From contig JAHYIO010000033.1 in the NCBI GenBank assembly GCA_020543525.1, forward strand, positions 1,736,001 to 1,800,000: DNA of 64,000 bases, read 5' to 3'. The notes below the pieces were generated by a model, which saw only the letters and a list, made by a program, of their open reading frames with translations, did not search any database and was not told where the DNA came from. A program made the translations under genes and the position numbers. Positions 23,497-34,071 of this stretch are shown here, piece by piece. Position 1 is the stretch's first letter, and each line of letters starts with the position of its first letter. Origin of the DNA: Coriolopsis trogii (lineage: Eukaryota; Basidiomycota; Agaricomycetes; Polyporales; Polyporaceae).

Positions 23497-23990
23497 TTAT
23501 TGCATACAGAAAATTTTTACCCCATTCGCCCTGGGTTCTCCTTGGGTCTCCTCCGAACAAGGCGTCAGGGAGGTTTCACTAAGAGCTCGCACCTCCCCGG
23601 TTGGGTTCCATTGAAGCTTTTGTTGGATCGCCGTAACCATCGATCCCATGTCAGGCCATGCAGTGCGCCTCCTGCTCTCCTCTTCTTGCATGGCCTTGAA
23701 GTAGTACAGTGCAAAAATGGGGGAATCCGGGCCGCTCTTGAGGGGGAAGACCACTCAGTGGCCTGGGACAAGGACCAGCAACTGGCCCTCATGGATAGGG
23801 TGGTCATGGATTGTGGCATTCAAGATATCATGGGTGGTGAGAGTGATCGTCGAGTTGGGAAGATTAGGGAGCATGATAAGAACATATCTGATAGTGTTTC
23901 AGTCATGGAGGTTTTCCACCACAACCACAACTATGTCTGACGCTATGGTCGCAACCTACAAGACGATACCTGAGATCTGAGGGTCGTAGG
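23497..23990 (-). pseudogene. Decayed coding sequence of unknown family
   Basis: A minus-strand frame reads as protein over about 160 codons (pieces such as HDHPIHEGQLLVLVPGH, PLKSGPDSPIFALYYFKAMQ and TAIQQKLQWNPTGEVRALSE). It is broken by in-frame stops near 23930 (after ENLHD) and 23757 (after VPGH), and by a possible stop near 23951. Upstream, 24278-24526 carries another protein-like piece (KHIHNVSIPREYGNAPNFCE) that could be the same old gene. I do not recognise the family. Its place between transposons suggests a transposon-borne or displaced gene. No target duplication or terminal repeats were found around it. Confidence 0.4.
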
Positions 23991-24582
23991 TATTGTAGGT
24001 GGGCATGCAGTCGGCTGCAGCAGGTGTGTAAATGAGTGGAGTTGATATTGCCAAGACTCGGCCAAAGGCGGCCAAACAAGACACGCCATTGTCGCGCGGG
24101 CTGGGGCAGTCTATCATTTTGCAAACAGCTGGCACATAGCAAAGACGACTAACTCACTGGCATCCGCAGTGGCAGAAACAGGATGCATATTGCTGACCTC
24201 GATGTGGGTACACAGATCGGGTTGCCATGTTCCTGGGGCGTAGGATATATGTATAGTTGAAAAATATGTATCCCGTGTTAAGGCCACATGGTGTAACAGT
24301 AACACAACAGCAGCGTATTGACCACACTTGTAGCATGTCTACTATGGACAGAAGTTCGACTCTTCTTGTGGCCTTTTTTGCTCGCGGGATCTGGCACAAC
24401 TGGTTGAAGGAAGGAGTTCGACCCTTGCTTTGACACTTTGGTCTTGGATATTGGCATCTCACAGAAGTTCGGTGCATTGCCGTACTCCCTTGGAATTGAC
24501 ACATTATGAATATGCTTGACAAGCACTCCAAGAAGACAAAGATGGATGCTGCAGTATGCTACTAGTACATGATCACTACGCT

Positions 24583-25422
24583 CTACAAACGCATTGCAAA
24601 GAACTCCCGAACATGCGCAATGTCTGCTGGCTCAAAATCGACATAAGCATCGCAAGCAATAGAAGCAAACTTCAACACAACAGCAGGTCCCACCCATGGT
24701 AAAGGACGAACCAAGGCACCACTTGTCATACTCTCCACGCAACGATTCCAGAACTCGCAGTCAGTCTGGACCGATTCCCCCGCAAAAACCTGCAAAGGAT
24801 TCTTGAGAACCTTCATGCCCCATCCAAACTGCACGAGAGTTTCAATGTAGGGAGGAACAAATATCCCTGTCAGAATCGGCTCAGGGCAACGTCTTTCACC
24901 CTCATGTTGTGGCTCTAAGGGTATGGAGACAATAATAGGGGTGGCTGATTGGAGTGTTACAAACTGCATGTAAATCAACACACTTTGAGTAGTACTCACT
25001 AGAGTTGGGATGGGCAAGCATAGCCTTAATAGTTCCAAAATTTATACTATTGGCCTCTGTGTGGCTTGGCGGGGACACAGAGATGGTAAGAGGGCCATTA
25101 TCATATGCCACCATGCGGTGGAAGGGAAGAAGGGTGGGTCGATTGTCTGGATGGGCAAGAGCAGAGCCATCACATACTGGACCATGCGTGATCCAACCCT
25201 AACAAGCATGCTCTAAGCATAGAAGCTTATTGTGAGATATGTGATACATACCAGGATAAAATGCTGGGGGCAGCAGTAGGCAGGTTCATTGGTGCATGAC
25301 GAGCACCTAAACAGGCAGGGCAACCCACAGACACCACATGCTGGTAAGTCGATACGCCTGAGGCTGAGTAGGGGGTGAGGCAAAGGGGGAAGAGGTGCTG
25401 TATCGTTTGCAGCAGCCATCAT
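24583..25422 (-). CDS. MYND-type zinc-finger protein, 243 aa
   Basis: Exons 25252-25422, 25000-25198 and 24583-24944 with introns of 53 and 55 nt give 243 codons plus stop, in frame throughout. The N-terminal MYND finger spans residues about 29-70: CGVCGLPCLFRCSSC, then AYCCPQHF and, across the first intron, W..H...C. That gives the CxxC / CxxC / YCxxxH / WxxHxxxC ligand set. MYND fingers bind proline-rich peptides. The remaining 170 residues (TEANSINFGTIKAMLAHPNS, PLEPQHEGERRCPEPILTG, ending HVREFFAMRL) match no family I can name; similar small MYND proteins are multicopy in basidiomycetes. The second splice acceptor is CCAATCAG at 24945; the nearer CAG would shift the frame. The function is unknown. 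Confidence 0.7.
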
Positions 25423-27157
25423 GAACAACACAGACTAGTTGGAAGCAATAGAGGAGAACAGGTTTATGAGGGTGAATGCTTGGACCAGCGACCAGCATGG
25501 ATTATATGCAAAAGGAAGCGTGTGACAATCATATGTAACATGACAACTTTGCAGCTGTTTGTACAGCGAGAATATCACATCATGGTCAGATGACTATCCA
25601 AAACAAATATTGCAAATTGAGTACGTGAGCAGTATGACTCTAATGTCTGGATCAGTCTTGCCCTGTCTCCTCAGCAATATTGCTTACCTGGTGCCACTGC
25701 AAAGCATGGATGGAGTATCAAAATAGGGGGACTATACATGAGGACTGTGGTGGCCACAAGGATTGGAACAATCTGAGCAACTGGTAGAACTTATAGATGA
25801 GTTCAGAAAGATTCAATATGGGAAGCCATACTCGCTCACCTTATATGTTGCAGGAGGTTACGTTGACGAAAACGCGAAGTTATGAAAAATGCCCGAGTAA
25901 TGGAGAAGAGCAGGCCTGCATGGAACTAAAGGGATTCGGCACAAATGTAATTCGTGCTGTATAGTATTGTTGTATTGATCTGGCTGTATTAAATAGTGGC
26001 TTGTATTGAATAGTGGCTTGTATTGAATAGCCGCATTGTATTGTTCGTCAAATAACAGATTGTATAAAATATATAAGTAGACGATTGTATTCAATAAAAG
26101 TAGAACATAAGTCAACTGTAACGAGTAACAAACGCGCACGCATCCTACAAAGTTGAACAAGACCTGATGAAACACCACACTCTAGAGCAAACTACTGACA
26201 ATACTAGCAATCCTTGGAGGGCCACAAGATGGGCGTGTTGAATGCGAGTCACTATTGTTTCCTGATTCACAGCACCGCCGGCATCAATCTCGCATCACTA
26301 CTGTGTTCAGGACCGCACGGAGGGCCATTCCCTATATTACAACTTCGGCAGAATGAGCTAGTCTCCGGAACAGCGGTCCGTCAAATCAAATGAGCGTTTA
26401 GGCTACCATTTCTACACTCGAACTGATAGCGCCCGAATGCTTGCCAGACCGACTCCGCACGCAGCTCCGATTCACCTTGGTATTTCCGACCTTGCCGATG
26501 CATCACAGCTACTCAAGACTTCATAGAGCACATTGAAACTTTTAGTGAGTGGTACAGTGGGTTAGTATAGGACTTACACCAAATGAGTCCGATCTCAGTA
26601 TATTACTAAGTAATCTTCTGGTGGGTTTAGTAGTAGTGAACGTGAGGTACCACGTTCACAGTGACCCTCGATGTGCAATTGCGACCGTTTCTGGATCACG
26701 AAGTATGCCCTTATGTTTGCTCACGATAGCATACCTCTCCGGTGCTTCAAATCGCGCGTCCGCCAATCGTGGGCGCAGACGTTCACAACGTTACGACATC
26801 CCACCACTGCGATACCTTGGTGGTCAGTTCTCAATCACTCATTCTAGCCCGTGGGCACCCCCGGGCAAACCGCACGGAATGACGGCTCTGTTGTGAGTCA
26901 TTAACCATTGCGTTTTTGTGGCTGATGCAATTTATAGTGACACGGATTTCCCCAATGGGATACCCCGACGTTGACTTTGTCTCCGCAGATATGTCATATA
27001 TGCTCTCTCAAGGCAGGTATCGCAACGCGAATAGGCGTAACACGTATTGTCTGGCCTGGAAACCCCGGTCGTGGAACGGCCGTAGAAGAGATATCGATGG
27101 CGGTGTCGGTGTGCAATGTGGTCTTCACAACGTAGTCTTTGAGCATCATTTGCAGGG
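25423..27157. other. Intergenic region without a recognisable gene
   Basis: AT-richer than its surroundings, with a small tandem repeat near 25984-26045. The longest frame (26549-26896, plus) has no protein-like features. It probably ends in the P450 promoter. Confidence 0.5.
25984..26045. repeat. Short AT-rich tandem repeat
   Basis: About three imperfect copies of a 17-bp unit related to TATTGAATAGTGGCTTG. Confidence 0.75.
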
Positions 27158-27165
27158 TATATAAA
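27158..27165 (+). promoter_or_regulatory. TATA box of the P450 gene
   Basis: TATATAAA lies about 60 bp upstream of the P450 start codon, in the range for a fungal core promoter. Confidence 0.6.
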
Positions 27166-27224
27166 CCTCCTACTGTCGTTCTTGAACAACAACACAAGTG
27201 CACTCCCCTACTACAGACCTTCAT

Positions 27225-29644
27225 ATGTCTATTACACTCCTTGCACTGATCTCTGGAGCCGCAGGTCTGGCCGTCCTGTGGCAACTATTCGGACGACACT
27301 TGGTACGCTCTCCCCTGGACAACCTTCCCGGCCCGCCCGCGACCTCATGGTTCCAAGGTCTGTGAATAAATCTGAGTTTTCTAGTACACTATGCAGCCAC
27401 TGACAGTTACCCAAAGGGAACGTCCCCGAACTCTCGACGACGCGCGGTGGCAAGTGGTGGTCCCTCTTTGCCGAGCTCTACGGTCCTGTTTCCAGGCTCA
27501 CCTCGCTCTTCGGGGTAAGCGTCATCCATTAGTCGCTCTACTGTTCTGACTGACAGCTTGGCACACAGGAGCGGACACTCCATGTATACGACCCCAAAGC
27601 ATTGCACAGCATCCTCATCAAGGACATCGAGCTGTACCCTAAGTCATTGGTTCCCATCAGGTGCGCACGGCGCTGATGCCTCACTGTCTCAGCCTGTGCT
27701 GGTCTGATATGCACCAACAGCGACGGGAAGTTGTTGCTCGGCCCTGGTATCCTGGCGGTCGACGGGCCCCAGCATCGTCGTCAACGCAAGATGCTCAATC
27801 CCGTCTTCTCAATCGTTCACTTGCGCAACATGACGGACATCTTCTACGACGTCGCCCACAAGGTGCGGCGTGTTCCTGCCAGTGGTCGGCGTTCGACACT
27901 GACGGAGAAGGGGTGATGGGTGCACAGATGCTTGACGCGATCAAGGATCGTGTAGGAACCCAAGAGGCCGAGCTCGACATGAACGGGTGGGCAGCGCGCA
28001 CGACGTTGGAGATGCTCGGGCAGGCCAGTCTGGCCTACTCTTTTGACGACTTCAAAGAGGAGACCGCAGACCCTTGGGCGGAATCTCTGAAGACGCTTTT
28101 GTGAGTTCCGCGTTTCCGTAAGCCCGTTGCTCGCCAGTCCTAGAGCTGACCGTTCTTTGATAGCCCGGTGCTCAGTAGTATTCCGCTCTTTGGCCTGATT
28201 GTTCCGCATATGTCGCGCGTGTTCTCGGAAGGAGCGATACGCCGCGTTCTTCGTCTCTTCCCTAGCGCGACGCTCCAAAATCTGCTCGATATCTCGGACA
28301 TCTTGTCCAGCCGTTCCCGAGAGATCATTCAAGAGAAGTTGGATGCTTACAGGGCGCGCGATGCGGATATGGTCCAGTGTGTGGAGGAAGGGAAAGACTT
28401 GATGAGTATCCTCCGTAAGCATCGCTCCCCTTCCGCACCTCTCCGCCTCCTCTTTCTGCCGTTGACCGCATGCCACAGTCAAGGCGAACACTTCCGCGTC
28501 AGAGTCAGATATGCTGACGGACGAAGAGCTCATCGCCCAGGTGTCGTGAGTGTCCCCGCTTGCGTCTTCTGCTCGACGCCCCCTAACGCGCTCTCTGCTC
28601 CCACCGCAGGTCGTTCATTCTCGCAGGAATGGACACCACCTCGAACTCCATCACCCGCACGCTCCACCTCCTAGCGAAGAACCCCAAGATGCAAGCGAAG
28701 CTCCGTGCGGAGGTCTTCGAAGCCCAAGGCGGCCCCGCCAACAGCGACTCGTCCGACCTCCCGTTCGACGACCTCCTCAAGCTCCCCTTCCTCGACGCCG
28801 TCTGTCGCGAGACGTTGCGGCTCTTCCCTCCCGTACCTCTCATCTCTCGAAGGTACGTCATCTTCCCTCTCGCTTCGAATCAGCACCCCCCGTCCTGACC
28901 TCGGACTGGACACCCAACGTCCGCACCGGCAGGGCCAAACGGGACGTGGTGCTCCCCCTCTCAGCGCCGATCCGCGGTCGGGACGGCACGAGCATGCCCG
29001 ACGTCTTCGTCCCCAAGGGCACCGTCCTCAACCTGAACATCGAGGCGAGCAACCGGAACAAGGCGCTCTGGGGCGAGGACGCGGACGTGTGGCGCCCGGA
29101 GCGGTGGCTCGAGGACCTCCCCGGCGAGCTGACCGAGGCGCGGATCCCCGGGGTGTACGCGAACCTGTACGTCCGAGGGAGTGGTCGCCGCCGTGCGCCG
29201 ATGGTTTACTGACGCGCGCCGTGGACGAGCACAGGATGACGTTCGCGGGCGGTGTGCACGCGTGCATGTAAGTCTCTTCTTCAGATCCATCCGCAACTCC
29301 ACCGCCGACGACCTTCCCTTCTTTCATATTTGAATATCATGCGTTTTCGCGCCTTGCTGAGCCCGTTTTTTGTTCCAGCGGTTTCAAAGTCGCCCAGCTA
29401 GAGCTCAGTCAGTGCTCATCCTCCTCTCACTGTCGCTCAGAACCAGAGGCTGATCTCGTGCGCTGCGCTGCGCCGCGCCTCGCCGATACTCGCAGAGCTC
29501 GTCCTCGCCCTGCTCCTCACCCACTTCGAGTTCGCGCTGACCGACAAGCCGATCAGCTGGAACTCGTCCGGGGTCACCTACCCGACGACCGGCGACGGCT
29601 CGAACCCGAAGATGCTGCTCACCGTCAAGGCGTTGCTCCTGTGA
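27225..29644 (+). CDS. Cytochrome P450 monooxygenase
   Basis: Membrane-anchored heme-thiolate monooxygenase. About eleven exons: 27225-27357, 27417-27514, 27569-27660, 27721-27862, 27928-28100, 28164-28414, 28479-28545, 28610-28852, 28933-29166, 29235-29267 and 29379-29644, the last holding a further small intron I could not place. The N-terminal hydrophobic anchor is followed by NLPGPPATSW. Landmarks are the I-helix AGMDTTSNSITRT, the ExxR motif (CRETLRLFPPVP), the PERW region (DVWRPERWLEDLP) and the heme loop FAGGVHACIGFK, split by an intron just after the Cys. These fit the Fxx(G)xxxCxG consensus. Basidiomycetes carry many such P450s for xenobiotic and secondary metabolism. Substrate and CYP family cannot be read from the sequence, and no biosynthetic core enzyme is nearby. 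Confidence 0.9.
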
Positions 29645-30431
29645 ATGGCCACCGATGGGTAGTCTACTATAGATCTGCCCGCCCAGGGCTCGGTTTCGGC
29701 GTCCGCGGTCGTCGACTCCGCGGAACTTGGACGTGGGCCAGAACATACCGATGCCATAGAAGATGTACATAGATGACCGACTAGACGGTCTTGGACTTCA
29801 GTTGAACATACAGCTCGGACTTTGGAACAGCATCGTCTGTGTTCCTCACTCCTTTCATTTCACCCTCGGTCCGGCACTGATCTCTCCTGAACGACTTCCG
29901 AATCCTTCTCGTATGTAGTCTCAGTTGGCACCCCCTAGTCACTCCTTCCCCAACACACATCATCGCATCTTCCTGCGTCTCATAGATCCCACCACCCTTA
30001 CCAACCGTACTTTCCCGTCGATGCGCACCACATCGTCAACAGCAATATATAAGAGTGCTCCGTCAAGACGATCTATTCTCGCACGCACTCAACAAGTTCC
30101 TTGGTATATCCTACACGTCCCCCCTAGCGACTCCTCCAGAACATTACACTCGTCCCCTAGCATGTACTGTACTACTCGTACTTCTGGTACTACGCGCACG
30201 ACTGCAACAAACGGTCCGGGTTTTATTGGGCATGGACGGCGTGATGGACGTAAGCAATAATGATAAAGCAAGTCGGGTAGCAATCAAGAGTATGGCAAAG
30301 ATAGCAAACGACAAGGGCGCAGAGCACGAGCGAAGCGAGCAAGTCTGTAAACAAACAACATCCACAAGCCTCGAGGCACGAGGGACGAGGAACGGGGGGC
30401 GAGTGGCTCGAGCCCGAAGGCTGCGCTGCGC
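29645..30431. other. Convergent intergenic spacer
   Basis: 3' regions of the P450 and the ZIP transporter. No gene is seen. Confidence 0.5.
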
Positions 30432-31873
30432 TCACGCCCACTTCCCGAGGAGCGCCATGATGCCCGCTCCGAAGCACATGCAGCCCAGGGCGTAGGCGAG
30501 CTTCGAGTTCGAGCCGTTGAGCATGTCCGAGTTGAACAGGAACTCGTGCGCCATGAGCTGTGTGGGTGCGGAGATCAGCACGAGCCTGCAACGTGACATA
30601 CACCGCGTGAGGGATGCGTACCTCGACGAGACCGGTGTAGAGCAGGATGCCGCTGCTGAACGCGTCGAGGACTCCGCTGACGATGCTCGCCGTCGTGCTG
30701 TCCGGGTTGTACGTCTCGCGCACGCCGAGGCCGACGGCGATACCGAGAGGGGTCGTGATGCCGAACAGGATGGCGCCGACGATGGGTACGTAGTTGTATT
30801 TTGGTGGCAGTCGGATGAACGCCAGCCGGGAGCCGACACCGAGGCCCTCGAAGGTTTCTGTTCACGGATATTCAGTGCGCTGCTACGCGAGAGCGGCAGA
30901 GGGACGGAGGCACGCACGATGGAAGGTGATGACAATGAACAGGATCTTGAACTCGTCGATGACGGCGAGCGTCAGACCGATGAGGATACTGTGCAACAGC
31001 GCACCGAACTCGAGGATGGCAATGCCGATGACCTGCGCCGATGCGCTGTCACCTAATGAATGCGGAGTGTGGTGAGCATGCTTGTGTGCCTCGAGATCGG
31101 AGTGTGCATGTGGGTACGTGGTCCGTTCGCTGCCGTGCGAGTGGGAGCTGTCGACGTCCGTGCTTTTCTCCCGTTGGGAGTCGGTAGCGGAGTCGGTGTT
31201 GCGAGAGTGCGCGGCGTTTGCTTGTGCAACCTGGTCGGTTTCCGGACCGTGTGCGGCATGGGAGGCGAGACCATGACCGTGGGCGTCGTGCACGAGGCCG
31301 AGGCGAGCGAGGCGGGCGGTTCCCCACCGGAAGGCGACAAGTTCGACGACGAAGATGGAGAAAATGCTGAACATGCAGATTGCCAGTGCATAAGGCTGGA
31401 TGATGGAAGTATGAGCGGTGCATAGAGGAAGAGGAAGAAGCCGCATAGGAAACGGAGTGGGTATTCGTGGGAGGCGAATGGTGTAATCGGGGATGTACTC
31501 ACGTAGTCGCCCCATGCAGGGGCAAGACACGGAGAGCCGAGTGCCTCGATGGCCGGGTCCAGTAGATGGATTAAGGAAGTCGCGATCTGTGTTGATGAGG
31601 AGGTCATGAGGAGTTTCGACAAGTGTGGATGAGAGGACGGACGATAACTCCACTACCAAAGTACTTTGCGGTGTCGAAGACGCGTTGAGGGACACGAGGA
31701 CTGAGCCATTTTGATCTCCTTGCGAGGACTGGGAAGAGAGCTCCAGCTAGGGAGGCGACGAGGATGACGAAGATGGAAGCGATCCTGAGGCCGGTGTCTG
31801 AGCGATCGCCACCGCCGGAGCCACAGTTGACCTGTTCGTCGTCGTCGCGGATGAGGAGGCGAGCATGGCGCAT
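30432..31873 (-). CDS. ZIP-family divalent metal transporter with His-rich loop
   Basis: Likely imports Zn(II) or Fe(II) across the plasma membrane (Zrt1/Zrt2/Irt type). ATG at 31873 (MRHARLLIRDDDEQVNCG), TGA at 30432-30434, about five exons. Hydrophobic helices are visible: SIFVILVASLAGALFPVLA, YALAICMFSIFSIFVVELVA, then after a long loop VIGIAILEFGALLHSILIGL, and further VPIVGAILFGITTPLGIAVG, IVSGVLDAFSSGILLYTGLV and CMCFGAGIMALLGKWA. The cytosolic loop is histidine-rich (HDAHGHGLASHAAHG, SSHSHGSER, HKHAHHTPHS). The EFGALLHSILIGL helix carries the conserved His and Glu of the transport path. It is divergent from the UreG gene across 642 bp. Confidence 0.9.
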
Positions 31874-32515
31874 GGTGAGAGTGTGGGGACCGTGTGCGGA
31901 TGGAGGCGGGGCTATATAGCGGAGGGGAGGAGGTCTGAGAGCAAAGACGAGCTGTGGCTGCTCGTCGCGGACGAGGGCATGCACTGGTCACCGCGAAGGT
32001 ACTCGGCAGAATCTCTCGTCCCTCATTGGCTCTCCCCTGCTCGGGTACCCTCCCAGTCGGCGTCTATGAGCCACTTATGCTCGTTCCCAACTACAGACAT
32101 GTCACACAGTACAGACACCTGCATGCCTCATCCTCAAGCACCCCGTCCGTCGAACTCCTTCCGTCGTAACAGGCCAGTCATATCTGTGTATGCAGCTCAG
32201 GTCAGTACCTACAGGGGCACATATCTTGAGTCGTGTGCCTGGGTCCTCAATCATGGCCTGCGATTGGCAGACTATCGAGTTTCTCCAGAGATACGTCGGT
32301 CAGCAGAGTACCCCCTCGGTGAGTACATATGATAATGCAGTGACTGAAGCCCACCGCCCTGCCAGGCAATGGGCATCGACAACACTTTGGGTCGTACCTG
32401 ATGCCGGGCCGGACCAAGCCGTGGGCGCCAACGCGATTAGGGGAAAGCGAATCGATAACCGCGGCCGTCTCTCTACGAGCACAACTCGTCTACTCTCCGG
32501 CGTCCAGAACACACC
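31874..32515. promoter_or_regulatory. Shared upstream region of the ZIP and UreG genes
   Basis: 642 bp between two divergent start codons, with no gene I can support. It must hold both promoters. No individual element is clear by eye. Confidence 0.4.
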
Positions 32516-33687
32516 ATGTCGGACACAGTACAATTCATCAACAACCTCTCAGCGTCCTCGGTCCCAGCGAGCTCGCATACCCACTCACACGACGGTCTTG
32601 CCACCCACTCTCACGGGCCAGACGAGCACGGGCACACACACGAACACCTCGACCATCCAGGTCTGTGCATTCCTTCACATGCCTCTGCCGAGACGTTACG
32701 CCGAGTACCTCGAACTCATGCCCCGGACCAGGCAAGTTTACGGAGCGCGACATGCCCAATTACTCCTCCCGCAACTTTGACGAGAGGGGCTTCACGGTCG
32801 GTATCGGCGGGTGCGTCTTCTGTTTGATAGACTCCTCCAGATCAGCTCTCACCCAACACATTCAGGCCCGTAGGGTCTGGCAAGACCGCGCTGACGCTCG
32901 CCCTCTGCCAGAAGCTCCGTAGCGAGTACAACATCGGTGCGCATGACTAACTATATGCGCTCCCACCAACACCCACACCCACGCTCGCGCCCATGCAGCG
33001 ACGGTGACGAACGACATCTTCACAAAGGAAGACCAGGAGTTCCTGATCAAGAACAAGGCCCTTCCCTCCTCCCGCATCCTCGCCATCGAGACCGGCGGCT
33101 GCCCGCACGCCGCCATCCGCGAGGACATCAGCGCGAACATGGGCGCCCTCGAGACCCTCCAGGCAAAGTACGCCTGCCAGCTCCTGTTCGTCGAGAGCGG
33201 CGGCGACAACCTCGCCGCCAACTACTCGCGCGAGCTCGCCGACTATATCATTTACGTCATCGACGTCTCGGTGCGTGTGTCCCCGGAGCGGCTCGTGCCT
33301 TGACTGCCTTGCCCCCGATGCTCATCAGACCGATCGTCTGTCCGCATATATGCACTTGCACACAGGGAGGCGACAAGATCCCTAGGAAGGGAGGTCCGGG
33401 CATCTCGCAATCCGACTTGCTCGTGATCAACAAGGTGCGTCGCCCTCCTCCCGTTCACATATGTATACTTCATTCAACCAGATGCACCCCAGACGGACCT
33501 CGCGCCCTACGTCGGCGCATCCCTCGAAGTCATGGACCGCGACGCGAAGCTCATGCGCGGCGACGGCCCGACGGTGTTCACGAGCGTCAAGCAGGACAAG
33601 GGCGTGAACGACGTCGTCGACCTCATCCTCGCTGCCTGGCGCACAGCGGGCAGTCCCGGAAAACCCGGTCCCGTCCTTGACGATTGA
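32516..33687 (+). CDS. ureG: Urease accessory GTPase UreG
   Basis: Delivers Ni(II) to apo-urease in a GTP-dependent complex with UreD and UreF. Five exons give 276 residues; every junction keeps frame. The N-terminus is His-rich ([20 protein letters not shown], then [11 protein letters not shown]), a metal-binding extension seen in plant and fungal UreG. The G-domain follows: P-loop GPVGSGKT (split by an intron), [25 protein letters not shown] with the Cys-Pro-His metal-relay motif, FVESGGDNL and the base-recognition NKTD. The end is [10 protein letters not shown]. No other urease gene is in the window. The divergent ZIP transporter suggests, but does not prove, a shared metal-supply theme. 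Confidence 0.95.
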
Positions 33688-34071
33688 GCGGTGGGTGTGT
33701 CGGGCATATCAAGTGGAAGTGGCAGGTCTTGTACGATATCGTGGTTTTCGCGTTCCATGATGGATAAATGAAGAGACTTGAGGTGCGTGCACGGTCATGT
33801 CTTCAGCCGGTGAACCATCAGGATCCTGTCTGACTTCACTCAGGGCTTGCGCCACGAAGAGCAGAGAATCCCTTGTCGTTCTTCATTCTCGCCCACCACG
33901 AACGGCGAGCATAACCATGGACTGGGAGCAAAGCTTCATTGAGCACTGGCAATGCATGCAGTTCTAAACGCTCCCCATTCCTCGGATCTACGCTCGGATC
34001 TAGTCTGACCCAAGACTGCCCGGCGTTCATCTCTCCTTACGCTCCAACTCCCGCCCCCGCGCTCCTGCTCC
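33688..34071. other. Convergent spacer; start of duplicated unit A
   Basis: 3' ends of UreG and the first protease. From about 33810 it resembles 37935-38010 (shared GGATCCTGTC..ACTCAG..GCTTGCGCC..GAAGAGCA), marking the edge of the tandem duplication. Confidence 0.5.

Noticed and set aside
27225..33687. P450, ZIP and UreG as part of a secondary-metabolite cluster
   Set aside because: No polyketide, peptide or terpene synthase or tailoring set is nearby; the genes look unrelated in pathway.
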